Of a stretch of 64,000 bases of DNA, positions 35,056 to 44,638 are shown piece after piece; position 1 is the first letter of the stretch; each line of letters begins with the position of its first letter. The translations under genes and the position numbers were made by a program. The notes beneath the pieces were generated by a model. It saw nothing but the letters and a program-made list of their open reading frames with translations, made no database searches and was not told where the DNA came from. This stretch comes from Marinicellulosiphila megalodicopiae (GTDB lineage Bacteria > Pseudomonadota > Gammaproteobacteria > Pseudomonadales > Natronospirillaceae): contig NZ_AP023087.1 in assembly GCF_045862395.1 (NCBI RefSeq), positions 2,108,001 through 2,172,000 on the forward strand, read 5' to 3'.

Positions 35056-38000
35056 TTGTATTGCTTAAAAAAATTAGGCTCAAATTTGTTAGTCAGTATT
35101 GCCAGTTTAACTATTCTCCCTTCTTTAGCGGCAGATGATGGCTCGCAATTAAATGAATCTTTTCGCATTAATTACGCAGGTTATTTGCCTCAAGCTACTA
35201 AAACAGCTTTATACCTATCAAACAATTCAGGACCCATTAATTGGTCATTAGACGGTACTCAATGCTCAGGCACAGAAGATACTTATGTCTCAAATGATAT
35301 TAGTTCTGGTGACAGTTTTTATATTATTGATTTTTCGCAATGTACGGAACTTGGAAATAATTTACGTTTAACTGTCAATTCAAATCAATCCGCTCAATTT
35401 GATATTTCATCGGATCCCTATGGCAATATAAAATATGAATTTTTCGATTACTTCAAGGATCATGAAGATAATAATACATTTAATCAATCTGTGAATAATT
35501 GGTCTAATGGGCTAAATATAAATTTTGATTATGTAAAAGATGCAGGTGATAACGGAGCATATCCAACCAATACGGCAGAATCTGCATGGGCATTAATCAA
35601 TATGCTCGAAACTTACCCGCAAATGAATACTTATTACAGCTCAGCATTTAATGGTGCTCGTTCGGTTTATGATCAACTAGTTATTTTAACGGATCAATTT
35701 AATCATGTATTTGATCATGGCGGTGATTTGGCAATTGCAAAATTTCACACTAATGTGAACGAAACTTGGGCGACTTGTACGCCTCATTTTTCAGGTAATT
35801 GTATTTCAGAGCCTGAAACCAAAGCGACATTCGCAACTGCTAGAACGCTTGCGGCTATGGCAAGGCTACATGATCAATATGGTACCAGTGAACAATCAAC
35901 TTCAGCTTATCAAACTGCAAAAAATGCATACCAAAATGCATCAACGCAATCTGTTGTGTGTAATCAGTCTGATAGTTTTGGAGGGGAAGGTGGATTTTAT
36001 CCTGATAATGATAATTATAGTATTTATCGTAATCCGAAAATCGCTCGAGATCATTGTGTGGCAGATCGCGACAATACGCAGGATGATCAATATTCGGCAT
36101 TGGTTGAGTTATTTTTGGCAGCCAATCACTTAGGGCATACTGGCGATGCTGCAACTTATCGAGCCACCATAATTGCACATGTTAGATTTAATGAAGCGTC
36201 CTCTTATAGTTGGTCAAGAGTTGCAATGGAGGGTAACCTTTCTTTGTTGACCCATGAAAATAATCACAATATTGATTTAGCGACTTTCAAATTGAATGTA
36301 TTGACTAAATCCGATGAAATTATAGGGTTTCAAAATGAAGGATACCCAGGTGTAACTTGGGATCCACGTTCAAATTTTTGGGACAATGGCGATCAAGACA
36401 ATGCCGATAATAATGTGCGTTGGGGATCACATCGTAATGCGTTAAATGATGCTCGAATTTTAATGGCGGCGGCTGAAATTCAAAAACGAAATAATAAGCG
36501 CAGCTCTGCTGCAGAATATGCTCGTGCTGCTATTCGAGTTTTGGATCATATGTCTGGATTAAACGCGATGGCACTAACAATGTATACAGCATCAGGGTAT
36601 TCGCAATTTGAGCATGCAGTAGAAAGAACCCATGATGGATCTGATCCAATGGATAATTGGGCGGGTAAATTAGTATTGGGGCCAAATAATTGGACCAATG
36701 CGGATGATGGGGATATGCCGGAGTTTAACTCACAACCAGGGTTGAAAATGTTTGCGGTAAATGGAACAGGTTGGGCATCACGTGAAATTTCAATCGACGC
36801 CAATGCTTCGTTGGTGCCAGTTGCGTATTTTACAACTGAAGTGGCGCCTGCAATTTTAGCGGCAAGTCCGATTGGTGGATTGCCAGATCCAGTTAATATA
36901 CCTGCTCAACCAGAAAATGCTTCTTATTCGAATTTGACAGATCATTCGGTTCAATTAAATTGGATTGATCAGTCAGGAAATAATGACGATGCAGCGATAG
37001 AGTTTAGGCTGTATCAACATACTTCAAACGCAATTCCATTATCCAGCGATACTGTTCAGTATGCTTCGAAAACAACTTGGCAAATTAATGGTCTTTTGCC
37101 AGATACGACTTATTATTTTTGGATTGTAGCCAGTAATGATTTAGGGCAGTCACAGCCAATTAGTATCTCAATCACAACAAAAGTGGCGGCGCCTGTTGAA
37201 AATTTAGTTTCAAATGGCGGATTTGAAAATGCCGAATCTGATTGGTTATGTCATGTTGATACAGGTAACGCGCAATGCAAAATTGAAGATGGGCTATTTC
37301 AAGTGCTTATTAACGATGGCGGTACTCAAGATTGGCATATACAGCCAACAATTGAAAATATTACATTACTAAATGGCATGACTTATACCTTAGCTTTTGA
37401 TGCTATGGCTGATAGTACAAGAACGGTCGGGATAAAGGTTGAACGTGCCGAATCTCCTTGGGATGATTTTTCGCAAACAGGATCCGGTCAGACTTTGAAT
37501 ACACTAATGCAACGTTTCTCATATACCTTTACGATGAATGAAACCGTTACTAATGCGCGTCTAGTTTTAAATGTAGGTGGCAATGATAATGATGTAATCC
37601 TTGATAATATATGGTTGGTTGAATCTGCTTTTGATCCTTGTAATGCAATGGTAGGTTGTACAACTGATGTTGAAAATTTTGATATCACAGTTTATCAGCC
37701 TGTACATGGTGCAATTTCGCCAGCTTCAATGACTGTAGCTTCAGGAAGCACACAGTCATTTTCTGTTGATATACAAGAAGGGTATAAACTTGTAGATGTA
37801 TTGATTAACTCAATCTCGCAATCACCTCAAAACCCGATAGTCGTAGAAAATATCAGTTCTGACATGACTATTGCCGTTACGATAGCACCGGTTAATGGCG
37901 AGGATAGCTTTGATATTGATATCTCTGTTGGGCCAAACGGGTCTGCAGACCAGATTTCGAAAATTGTTAGTTCAGGTGAAGATTTAACTGTGAATATTAC

Positions 38001-38694
38001 TCCTAATTTGGGGTACCGTATTGCTAAAGTGATTTTAAATGAACAAGATTTGGGGGCAGTAAATGTAATAAATTTAAGTGATATTATTTCTGACCAAAGT
38101 ATTGATGTGTATTTTGAATTGATTCCTGAAATTGAGGGGGCATATTCAATCACAGTTTCAGGCTCTACAGGAGGGGCTTTATCTTCTGGAAATGTAAATG
38201 TAGAGGTGGGGCAGTCATTTACTTTTTACATCGCACCAAATGATGGATATCAAATTAGTGAAATTCGTAAAAATGGGAATCTAGTGAATACTTCCTCTAT
38301 GATTACTTTTTCAGATATAGGTAGTAATCAATCTTTATCCGTTTCATTCATAAAAACGAATGACACACATAGTGTCGCTGTGAGTGTGAGTGGTGCAGGC
38401 AGTGTTACTCCAAATATTAATTCAATTAAAACAGGTGATTCTGCTGTTTTTAAATTAGTACCAGCTGAGGGCCATTATATTTCGAAGGTATATTTGAATT
38501 CTGTTGAAATTGAAGCACAACCCGAAATTGTGATTAATGAAGTGATTAGTTCGCAATCTTTGGTGGTGATTTTTTCTCCAAATGAAACGAAGCCCAGTCA
38601 AGATGAGGATGATTCATTATTTGGAATGGGAAATGTTTCATTGTTATGGTTATTGAGCTTGTCTATGTTACTGTTTAGGCGTATTCAGCATTAG
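35056..38694 (+). CDS. Secreted multidomain GH9 cellulase with C-terminal sorting signal
   Basis: A protein of about 1212 residues predicted to hydrolyse beta-1,4-glucans outside the cell. After a signal peptide ending near LPSLAAD comes an N-terminal Ig-like module, then a GH9 domain with the paired catalytic Asp motif DAGD (bases 35539-35550), WGSHRNALNDARILMAAAE, and the acid Glu in REISIDANASLV (about 36784). A fibronectin type III module (about 36900-37180), a CBM4/9-like carbohydrate-binding module (about 37195-37625) and four ~72-residue InlB-like repeats (about 37668-38580) follow. The end, MGNVSLLWLLSLSMLLFRRI, is a membrane-sorting tail like GlyGly-CTERM but without the glycines. 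There is no ATG; I chose TTG 35056 because GAGGTG lies seven bases upstream (TTG 35041 and 35053 are alternatives). Confidence 0.85.
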   Translation: MYCLKKLGSNLLVSIASLTILPSLAADDGSQLNESFRINYAGYLPQATKTALYLSNNSGPINWSLDGTQCSGTEDTYVSNDISSGDSFYIIDFSQCTELGNNLRLTVNSNQSAQFDISSDPYGNIKYEFFDYFKDHEDNNTFNQSVNNWSNGLNINFDYVKDAGDNGAYPTNTAESAWALINMLETYPQMNTYYSSAFNGARSVYDQLVILTDQFNHVFDHGGDLAIAKFHTNVNETWATCTPHFSGNCISEPETKATFATARTLAAMARLHDQYGTSEQSTSAYQTAKNAYQNASTQSVVCNQSDSFGGEGGFYPDNDNYSIYRNPKIARDHCVADRDNTQDDQYSALVELFLAANHLGHTGDAATYRATIIAHVRFNEASSYSWSRVAMEGNLSLLTHENNHNIDLATFKLNVLTKSDEIIGFQNEGYPGVTWDPRSNFWDNGDQDNADNNVRWGSHRNALNDARILMAAAEIQKRNNKRSSAAEYARAAIRVLDHMSGLNAMALTMYTASGYSQFEHAVERTHDGSDPMDNWAGKLVLGPNNWTNADDGDMPEFNSQPGLKMFAVNGTGWASREISIDANASLVPVAYFTTEVAPAILAASPIGGLPDPVNIPAQPENASYSNLTDHSVQLNWIDQSGNNDDAAIEFRLYQHTSNAIPLSSDTVQYASKTTWQINGLLPDTTYYFWIVASNDLGQSQPISISITTKVAAPVENLVSNGGFENAESDWLCHVDTGNAQCKIEDGLFQVLINDGGTQDWHIQPTIENITLLNGMTYTLAFDAMADSTRTVGIKVERAESPWDDFSQTGSGQTLNTLMQRFSYTFTMNETVTNARLVLNVGGNDNDVILDNIWLVESAFDPCNAMVGCTTDVENFDITVYQPVHGAISPASMTVASGSTQSFSVDIQEGYKLVDVLINSISQSPQNPIVVENISSDMTIAVTIAPVNGEDSFDIDISVGPNGSADQISKIVSSGEDLTVNITPNLGYRIAKVILNEQDLGAVNVINLSDIISDQSIDVYFELIPEIEGAYSITVSGSTGGALSSGNVNVEVGQSFTFYIAPNDGYQISEIRKNGNLVNTSSMITFSDIGSNQSLSVSFIKTNDTHSVAVSVSGAGSVTPNINSIKTGDSAVFKLVPAEGHYISKVYLNSVEIEAQPEIVINEVISSQSLVVIFSPNETKPSQDEDDSLFGMGNVSLLWLLSLSMLLFRRIQH

Positions 38695-38705
38695 TCTTCA
38701 AAAAC

Positions 38706-38732
38706 AATCCTCGTTTATCGAGGATTTTTTTT
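38706..38732 (+). terminator. Rho-independent terminator after the cellulase gene
   Basis: Stem AATCCTCG / CGAGGATT with a 5-base loop and a run of T, starting 12 bases after the stop. Confidence 0.9.
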
Positions 38733-38748
38733 AATTGTAAAACAGACC

Positions 38749-38778
38749 TTGAAACTCTTTTTATTATCACAATATAGT
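38749..38778 (+). promoter_or_regulatory. Candidate promoter of hfq-hflXKC
   Basis: TTGAAA at 38749-38754 and TATAGT at 38773-38778 are 18 bases apart, leaving a leader of about 120 bases before hfq. In many relatives hfq is also read from upstream miaA, which is absent here, so a dedicated promoter is expected. Confidence 0.45.
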
Positions 38779-38904
38779 GAACCACTGTTCAATGTGATAA
38801 AAAAATATTCAAACTGACAATATTTAGGCTTTACTAAAAGGGAATTATCAGCCGAATTGTTTGTCGTTGATAGTACTAACAATGATTATAAAATGGAGTC
38901 TAAT

Positions 38905-39144
38905 ATGTCTAAAGGTCAGAATTTGCAAGAACCGTTCTTAAACGCTTTGCGTAAAGAGAAAGTGCCCGTATCTATATTTTTAGTAAACGGGATTAAGTTA
39001 CAAGGGCAAATTGAGTCGTTTGATCAATTTGTAATATTATTAAAAAATACAATCAGTCAAATGGTTTATAAACATGCAATTTCTACTATTGTGCCCGCAC
39101 GTAATGTAGATATTTCTGAAACTGAACTGTTAAATAATGATTAA
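38905..39144 (+). CDS. hfq: RNA chaperone Hfq
   Basis: Hfq is the hexameric Sm-like protein that pairs small RNAs with mRNAs. The 79 residues show the Sm1 motif and the Sm2 motif YKHAISTIVPAR; the C-terminal tail is short. ATG 38905 has GGAG six bases upstream and gives the standard start SKGQNLQEPFLN. hflX follows after 21 bases. Confidence 0.96.
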   Translation: MSKGQNLQEPFLNALRKEKVPVSIFLVNGIKLQGQIESFDQFVILLKNTISQMVYKHAISTIVPARNVDISETELLNND

Positions 39145-39165
39145 CACCTAAAATGGGAGCTTATA

Positions 39166-40476
39166 TTGTTTTTTGAACGAGTCGATTCCGGGGACCAAGC
39201 GGTACTGGTCCATATAAATTTTGTTGATGAATCTGAACGTGAAGATCCCGATGAGTTTTTAGAGTTAGTAATTTCAGCAGGTGTAACGCCACTGATCACC
39301 ATAAATGGTTCAAGAAAAAGTATCCATCCTAAGTCTTTTGTAGGGTCGGGGAAGATTGAAGAAATTAAAGTAGCCGTGGATTCATTAGGAGCTAACGTTG
39401 TACTTTTTAATCACACTTTATCTCCACGTCAAGAATGGATGATAGAGCAAGAACTTGGCTGTCGAGTAATTGATAGAACAGGTTTAATATTGGATATTTT
39501 TGCTCAACGGGCAAGAACACATGAAGGCAAACTCCAAGTTGAACTTGCACAATTGCATCATCAATCCACTCGTGCTTCTGGTGGTTGGACTCACCTTGAT
39601 CGTCAAAAAGGTGGGGTGGGCATGCGTGGTACTGGTGAAACACAGCTGGAAACTGATCGACGTTTAATTGATAAACGCATCACTTGGGTTAAATCTAAAG
39701 TTTTAAAAGTGGCAGCTCAACGTGATCAATCACGTAAAACTCGGGTAAAATCTGCAACCAAAACCGTTGCGATTTGCGGATACACCAATGCGGGTAAATC
39801 TACTTTATTTAATTATCTCACGACTTCTAGTGTTTATGCAGCAGACCAATTATTTGCAACATTAGATCCTACGATTCGACGATTAGAAATCCCTGGTCTT
39901 GGGAAAGTAATGTTAGCTGATACCGTTGGATTCATTCGCCATTTGCCTCATAAGCTAATTGATGCCTTTAAATCTACCTTGCAAGAAACTTCTGAAGCGG
40001 ATTTATTGTTACATGTGGTGGATTGCTCAAATCCAGATTTACGTGACAATATTGCAGAAGTTGAAGATGTATTAAAAGAAATCGAAGCACATGAAATACC
40101 GTGTATATTGATATTTAATAAAATTGATAACTTGCCAGGCAGAGAACCCTCTGTAGAATACAACGACGAAGGTAAACCAACGCGAATTTGGCTATCAGCT
40201 AAAAATGGGCTAGGTTGTGAATTAGTAGAAAATGCACTATTAGAAGCATTAAGTGATGACTTATTTGAACAAGATATCACTTTGTCACCCAAGTATGGTC
40301 AATTACGAGCAATGTTATTTGAACAAAATGCAGTATTGGCTGAAAATTTTGATGATAATGGTGAATGTGTATTATCTGTAAAATTGCAAAGTAGAGATTT
40401 TAAAATGATGTTGTCTCGCGCTAACATTGATCCAATCGAATTTATCGCACAAGAAAAAGAATTTTATGAAAAATAA
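39166..40476 (+). CDS. hflX: Ribosome-rescue GTPase HflX
   Basis: HflX splits stalled ribosomes under stress. The 436 residues include the HflX domain (RVIDRTGLILDIFAQRARTHE, quoted in part; GGVGMRGTGETQLETDRR), then the G domain with GYTNAGKSTL, DTVGFIRHLP and NKID. The start is TTG 39166, supported by GGGAG six bases upstream and by homology from FERVDSGDQAVLVHI on. Confidence 0.96.
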   Translation: MFFERVDSGDQAVLVHINFVDESEREDPDEFLELVISAGVTPLITINGSRKSIHPKSFVGSGKIEEIKVAVDSLGANVVLFNHTLSPRQEWMIEQELGCRVIDRTGLILDIFAQRARTHEGKLQVELAQLHHQSTRASGGWTHLDRQKGGVGMRGTGETQLETDRRLIDKRITWVKSKVLKVAAQRDQSRKTRVKSATKTVAICGYTNAGKSTLFNYLTTSSVYAADQLFATLDPTIRRLEIPGLGKVMLADTVGFIRHLPHKLIDAFKSTLQETSEADLLLHVVDCSNPDLRDNIAEVEDVLKEIEAHEIPCILIFNKIDNLPGREPSVEYNDEGKPTRIWLSAKNGLGCELVENALLEALSDDLFEQDITLSPKYGQLRAMLFEQNAVLAENFDDNGECVLSVKLQSRDFKMMLSRANIDPIEFIAQEKEFYEK

Positions 40477-40507
40477 CATTAATAACGAAAACAATGGGGA
40501 GATACTA

Positions 40508-41569
40508 ATGGCTTGGGACGAACCACCTAAGAACGAAGGGGATAAAGATCCTTGGGGCAATCCGCGAAAAAAACCAAATAATAATGACGGTCCACCAGAC
40601 TTTGATGAATTTTTAAAAGGTTTGGGAAAACTGTTTGGTGGTGGAGGCTCAAATGGCTCCGGAGGCGGTAAAAACGACAATCCTGATTTTGGGAAATCAT
40701 TAGCACTGGTTTTATCATTAGCTATTGTCGTGTTTACAGGCTTTGTCTTTGCAAAAGGGTTTTACAAAGTTGATGAGCGTGAGCAGGCTGTTGTTTTACG
40801 TTTAGGTAAATTCCATAGTATAGCAAATGCGGGTTTGAATTATGCGATTCCATTTTTCGATACCGTCGATGTTGTGGATTTTCAAACAATTGAATCCATT
40901 AAAATTGCAAAATCTATTCTAACTAAAGAAGGTAATGTGATTTCTGTGGAAGTTGAAGTTCAATATCAGCGTTCTGGTGTAAAAGAGTGGGTTTTAAATG
41001 TTCAATCTCCTGAACAATTGTTGCAGCTTTTAACTGAATCCGCTCAACGACATGTTGTTGGCGATACAGTTATGGACGATTTGATGACTGGTCGTCGTGC
41101 TGAGTTCGCTTTCCAGGTTAAATCACGTTTACAAGAAGATCTGCAAAAATACCAAACTGGTGTGAATATTTATCAAGTGAACGTATTGGATGTTGGGCCA
41201 CCTCCTAAAGTTAAAGATTCTTATGCTGATGTATTACGTGCTCGTGAGGAGCGTGTGAAATTGAAAAATGATGCGCAACGTTACCGTTCTCGAATTATTC
41301 CTGAAGCACAGGGGGCCGCTACTCAACAACTACAAGAAGCTTTAGCTTATAAAAACAGAATCGTTGAAGAAGCTAAAGGTGATGCGGCACGTTTTGAATC
41401 ATTATACGAACAGTATGCACTAGCACCAGCTGTAACTCGTGAGCGTTTATATCTTGAAACGGTTGAACAAATTTATTCTGAATCCAATAAAGTGATCATT
41501 AGTGCTAAAGAAGGTAATAACATGATGGTGTTACCAATTGATCAACTTATAAAAAATAATCAGAAGTAG
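40508..41569 (+). CDS. hflK: HflK, FtsH protease modulator subunit
   Basis: HflK with HflC forms the large membrane cage that surrounds and controls FtsH. The 353 residues begin MAWDEPPKNEGDKDPWGNP with a Gly/Pro-rich cytoplasmic segment, one membrane helix near 62-82, then an SPFH/band-7 domain in the periplasm. ATG 40508 is preceded by GGGGAG and matches the family start. hflC follows ten bases later. Confidence 0.96.
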   Translation: MAWDEPPKNEGDKDPWGNPRKKPNNNDGPPDFDEFLKGLGKLFGGGGSNGSGGGKNDNPDFGKSLALVLSLAIVVFTGFVFAKGFYKVDEREQAVVLRLGKFHSIANAGLNYAIPFFDTVDVVDFQTIESIKIAKSILTKEGNVISVEVEVQYQRSGVKEWVLNVQSPEQLLQLLTESAQRHVVGDTVMDDLMTGRRAEFAFQVKSRLQEDLQKYQTGVNIYQVNVLDVGPPPKVKDSYADVLRAREERVKLKNDAQRYRSRIIPEAQGAATQQLQEALAYKNRIVEEAKGDAARFESLYEQYALAPAVTRERLYLETVEQIYSESNKVIISAKEGNNMMVLPIDQLIKNNQK

Positions 41570-41578
41570 GGGATTAGA

Positions 41579-42454
41579 ATGAATAAATTAATAGCATTTT
41601 TAATAATTGTAATGTTGTCCGTTACTGCATTTTTTAGTTTTACATTTATCGTTACGCAAAAAGAAGTCGCGTTAAAATTACGTTTAGGTGCAATTCATGA
41701 AGGTAATTTAGAGCCTGGTTTACATTTTAAATGGCCATTTGTAGATGAAATTGTTTTATTTGATCACCGAATTTTGGTGTTTCAATTAGAAGAAGAACAA
41801 TACAAAACAGCAGGTAGTGAAATTTTGGATGTTAGTTCATTTATCCAATGGAGAATCATTGATGCTGAATTGTTTTACCAAAAAACTGGTAGCAATTTAA
41901 TGCGTGCTGAAAATATTCTAAAAGGCCGTTTTAATGATAGTCTTCGTGCTGAATTTGGTAAGTTATCATTAGATGATGTGATTTCAGGGAAACGTGATGA
42001 AATGATTAAGCTTTCATTAGACAGTGCAGCCCCTCAAGTTCTCGAAACCCTTGGTGTTGAAATTGTCGATTTGAAAATCAAAACCATACACCTACAAGAC
42101 GATATTTTAGACAAAGTATATGAGCGTATGATCTCAGCTCGTCAAAAAGTAGCGCAGGAAGATCGTTCCGAGGGTCGAAAAGAGCAAATTGAAATTCAAT
42201 CAGAAGCGGATCGTGAAAAAGTGGCGATTGAATCAAATGCTTATCGAGATGCGGAAATTATTCGTGGTGAAGGGGACGCTGAAGCGGCTAAAATTTATGC
42301 TGATGCATTTTCTGTTGATCCTGAGTTTTATGCATTTTTAAGAAGTTTAAAAGCATATGAAGTCTCTTTAGGTAAAAAAGGCGACATTATGGTACTGGAT
42401 CAAGATGATGACTTTTTCAGATATTTGAAAAGTGGTAATTTAATTGCTCAATAA
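41579..42454 (+). CDS. hflC: HflC, FtsH protease modulator subunit
   Basis: Partner of HflK: 291 residues with an N-terminal membrane helix, a band-7 domain (VTQKEVALKLRLGAIHEGNL) and the coiled-coil with SEGRKEQIEIQSEADREKV. Last gene of the hfq operon, followed by a strong terminator. Confidence 0.96.
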   Translation: MNKLIAFLIIVMLSVTAFFSFTFIVTQKEVALKLRLGAIHEGNLEPGLHFKWPFVDEIVLFDHRILVFQLEEEQYKTAGSEILDVSSFIQWRIIDAELFYQKTGSNLMRAENILKGRFNDSLRAEFGKLSLDDVISGKRDEMIKLSLDSAAPQVLETLGVEIVDLKIKTIHLQDDILDKVYERMISARQKVAQEDRSEGRKEQIEIQSEADREKVAIESNAYRDAEIIRGEGDAEAAKIYADAFSVDPEFYAFLRSLKAYEVSLGKKGDIMVLDQDDDFFRYLKSGNLIAQ

Positions 42455-42472
42455 ATTGAATTAAGTTTTATA

Positions 42473-42499
42473 TAAGCCGGTTTTTACCGGCTTTTTTTT
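42473..42499 (+). terminator. Rho-independent terminator after hflC
   Basis: Stem AGCCGG / CCGGCT with a 6-base loop, followed by eight T. Confidence 0.92.
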
Positions 42500-42603
42500 G
42501 TTTAAAATAATGTAAGTGTCTTATTGGTTCACATGGTTAAAATTAATCATTTTAAAGGATTGGATTAATTGGTAGTCTTGGTTTTTTTTATTACTCCTAA
42601 ATC

Positions 42604-44490
42604 ATGAACGATACCAATTATGATAACTTTTTACTTAACTATCAAAAAAAGAGAGTCACTCAATTATATTGGTTGATCTTAATTAGTTTTTGTTTGATAG
42701 ATATGGTTGCCTTCTATTATGCAATTAAGCTTCCTGCTGTTGTATTGTTTTTGGGTATTCTCGTAACCGCTCCTATCTATTTACTTCTTACTCACCAGCC
42801 AAAATGGGCGTTTATTTCACTAGTGTGTGTATTAATGGTGATCGTTCAAATAATATTTTGGCTGGGATATGGTTTGAAAGCAATTGCTGTGTATGGTTTT
42901 CCAATACTATTAATACTGACAATATTTTTTAATCAAACCAGGCTGTTTTGGCTGTTGTACAGTATTACTGTAGTTAGTTTTTTTACAAACTCAATGATGT
43001 ATGAATTAAATATCCTCAACTTGAGTCTTGAATTACCTTCAATTGAACGTGCAATTGTTTTAGTGCTTTCGATTACTTTATTTTCATTTTTATTGCGATT
43101 TTTTTACAGTGATTCAGCAATGCTCATTCGAAATTTAAAGCAAGAGCAAGAACGTTTAAATTTGACAAAGCAACAGCTTACCCGATTTGATCATTATGAC
43201 CCGCTAACTCAACTATCGGATCGGTTGTTCGCAAAAGACTTTTATGAAATTAGTATTAATAATAAACTGCCAAATGAATTTATTGCCATTTGCTATATTG
43301 ATCTTGATAAATTTAAACAACTCAATGATGCTTATGGGTATGAATTCGGGGATCAATTTTTACATAATATTTCTAAAACACTGGTTAGTTGTATCGAAAA
43401 AGATGACGGAATTTTCAAAGTTGGTGGTGATGAATTTTTATTGATATTAACAAAAAATAGATATCTTGATGATTTAGACTTTAAGCTGTTTGATATTTTA
43501 AGACAAATTTCGCAACCTTTTTCAATTAAAGAAAAATTGATAAGTATACATTGTTCAATGGGAGTTTCGATCACACCTAAAGATGGAATTGAATTTGAAA
43601 AATTATTAGCTAAATCAGATTTATCAATGGTTGAAGCCAAACGAAATGGTGGAAGCAGATTTGAAATTTATCAAGAACAAATGCAATCTAAACAACAACG
43701 AAAATTGAAGATAATACAATCTATTGATCAATTGATGACTCAAAAAAGTATAACACTGAATTTTATTCCAATTCATTTAGTGAGCACAGAGCAAGTTTTT
43801 GGTTTTAAAATAGAGTTGAAGGCTCAACACGATGGGCTGGGCACTTTACCCCAACAAACATTGTTTGAAAGCTTGCAACAGTCCAGAAAGTTTTCCCAAC
43901 TTTGGCGATGGAAAATAGTTGAAATTCAGAACATGATGCAAATGGTCCAAAATCAAGGGTTTTATAATTTAGATATTTGTATCACAGCCCCAACACAATT
44001 ATTGCTCAATGGACAAATTTCGAGCATTTTGCATGAACAATGGCATGAGTTTGAATGGCCATTTAATCATGTAGTCTTACTTTTGGAAGAATCGATTTTT
44101 AATGAATCGAATAAAGGTGTGTTTGAAAATATTGGTCAATTACATCGATTGGGTGTGCGTTTTGCTGTGTCGAGTTTAAGTTATACTATGACAAGTTTAA
44201 ATCGCTTAAAACTTGATTTTTTGGAGTTTGTTTTTTTCGAAGAAGCTTTGATAACAGAGGGGAAATCTAACACCATTGATCAAATTATGCAGCATTCAAT
44301 TTTAAGGATGATTCATGCGTTACATTTAAAAAGCTGTATTGAACTTAGTGAAACTCAGCTGAATGCTGCACAAAACCCATTATCTGAATCGGATTGCTAT
44401 TTAAAGTCAAATTTACAAATTGATTCTAAAGATAAATTAGTAAGATATTTATTTGAACATAACAGCGATATTTTGTATGGGGTTATTTGA
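42604..44490 (+). CDS. Membrane diguanylate cyclase with degenerate EAL domain
   Basis: A 628-residue protein with about six membrane helices (residues 20-185), a GGDEF domain with intact GGDEF at 274-278, and a C-terminal EAL-fold domain that has lost its catalytic residues: KIELKAQ stands at the EAL position and VSSLSYTMTS where DDFGTG belongs. The inhibitory site before GGDEF reads EKDD instead of RxxD, so product inhibition is probably absent. It is expected to make cyclic-di-GMP. No clear ribosome site precedes the ATG (the leader reads TTACTCCTAAATC). Its neighbour at 44639 has the same architecture with an intact EAL. Confidence 0.85.
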   Translation: MNDTNYDNFLLNYQKKRVTQLYWLILISFCLIDMVAFYYAIKLPAVVLFLGILVTAPIYLLLTHQPKWAFISLVCVLMVIVQIIFWLGYGLKAIAVYGFPILLILTIFFNQTRLFWLLYSITVVSFFTNSMMYELNILNLSLELPSIERAIVLVLSITLFSFLLRFFYSDSAMLIRNLKQEQERLNLTKQQLTRFDHYDPLTQLSDRLFAKDFYEISINNKLPNEFIAICYIDLDKFKQLNDAYGYEFGDQFLHNISKTLVSCIEKDDGIFKVGGDEFLLILTKNRYLDDLDFKLFDILRQISQPFSIKEKLISIHCSMGVSITPKDGIEFEKLLAKSDLSMVEAKRNGGSRFEIYQEQMQSKQQRKLKIIQSIDQLMTQKSITLNFIPIHLVSTEQVFGFKIELKAQHDGLGTLPQQTLFESLQQSRKFSQLWRWKIVEIQNMMQMVQNQGFYNLDICITAPTQLLLNGQISSILHEQWHEFEWPFNHVVLLLEESIFNESNKGVFENIGQLHRLGVRFAVSSLSYTMTSLNRLKLDFLEFVFFEEALITEGKSNTIDQIMQHSILRMIHALHLKSCIELSETQLNAAQNPLSESDCYLKSNLQIDSKDKLVRYLFEHNSDILYGVI

Positions 44491-44547
44491 ATCACTGATA
44501 AAGGTAAAGCGAAAAAATTTGAATTCCATTGGCATTGCAAAAGATTA

Positions 44548-44576
44548 TTACAATAGTCACTAATTATAACTATAAT
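44548..44576 (+). promoter_or_regulatory. Candidate promoter of the second GGDEF-EAL gene
   Basis: TTACAA (44548-44553) and a perfect TATAAT (44571-44576) are 17 bases apart in the 148-base gap between the two cyclase genes, suggesting separate transcription. Confidence 0.4.
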
Positions 44577-44638
44577 GAATCATTACACATTCATATATTA
44601 TGCAAATTTTTGGGATTATTTAATGCGAATTGATTTAT

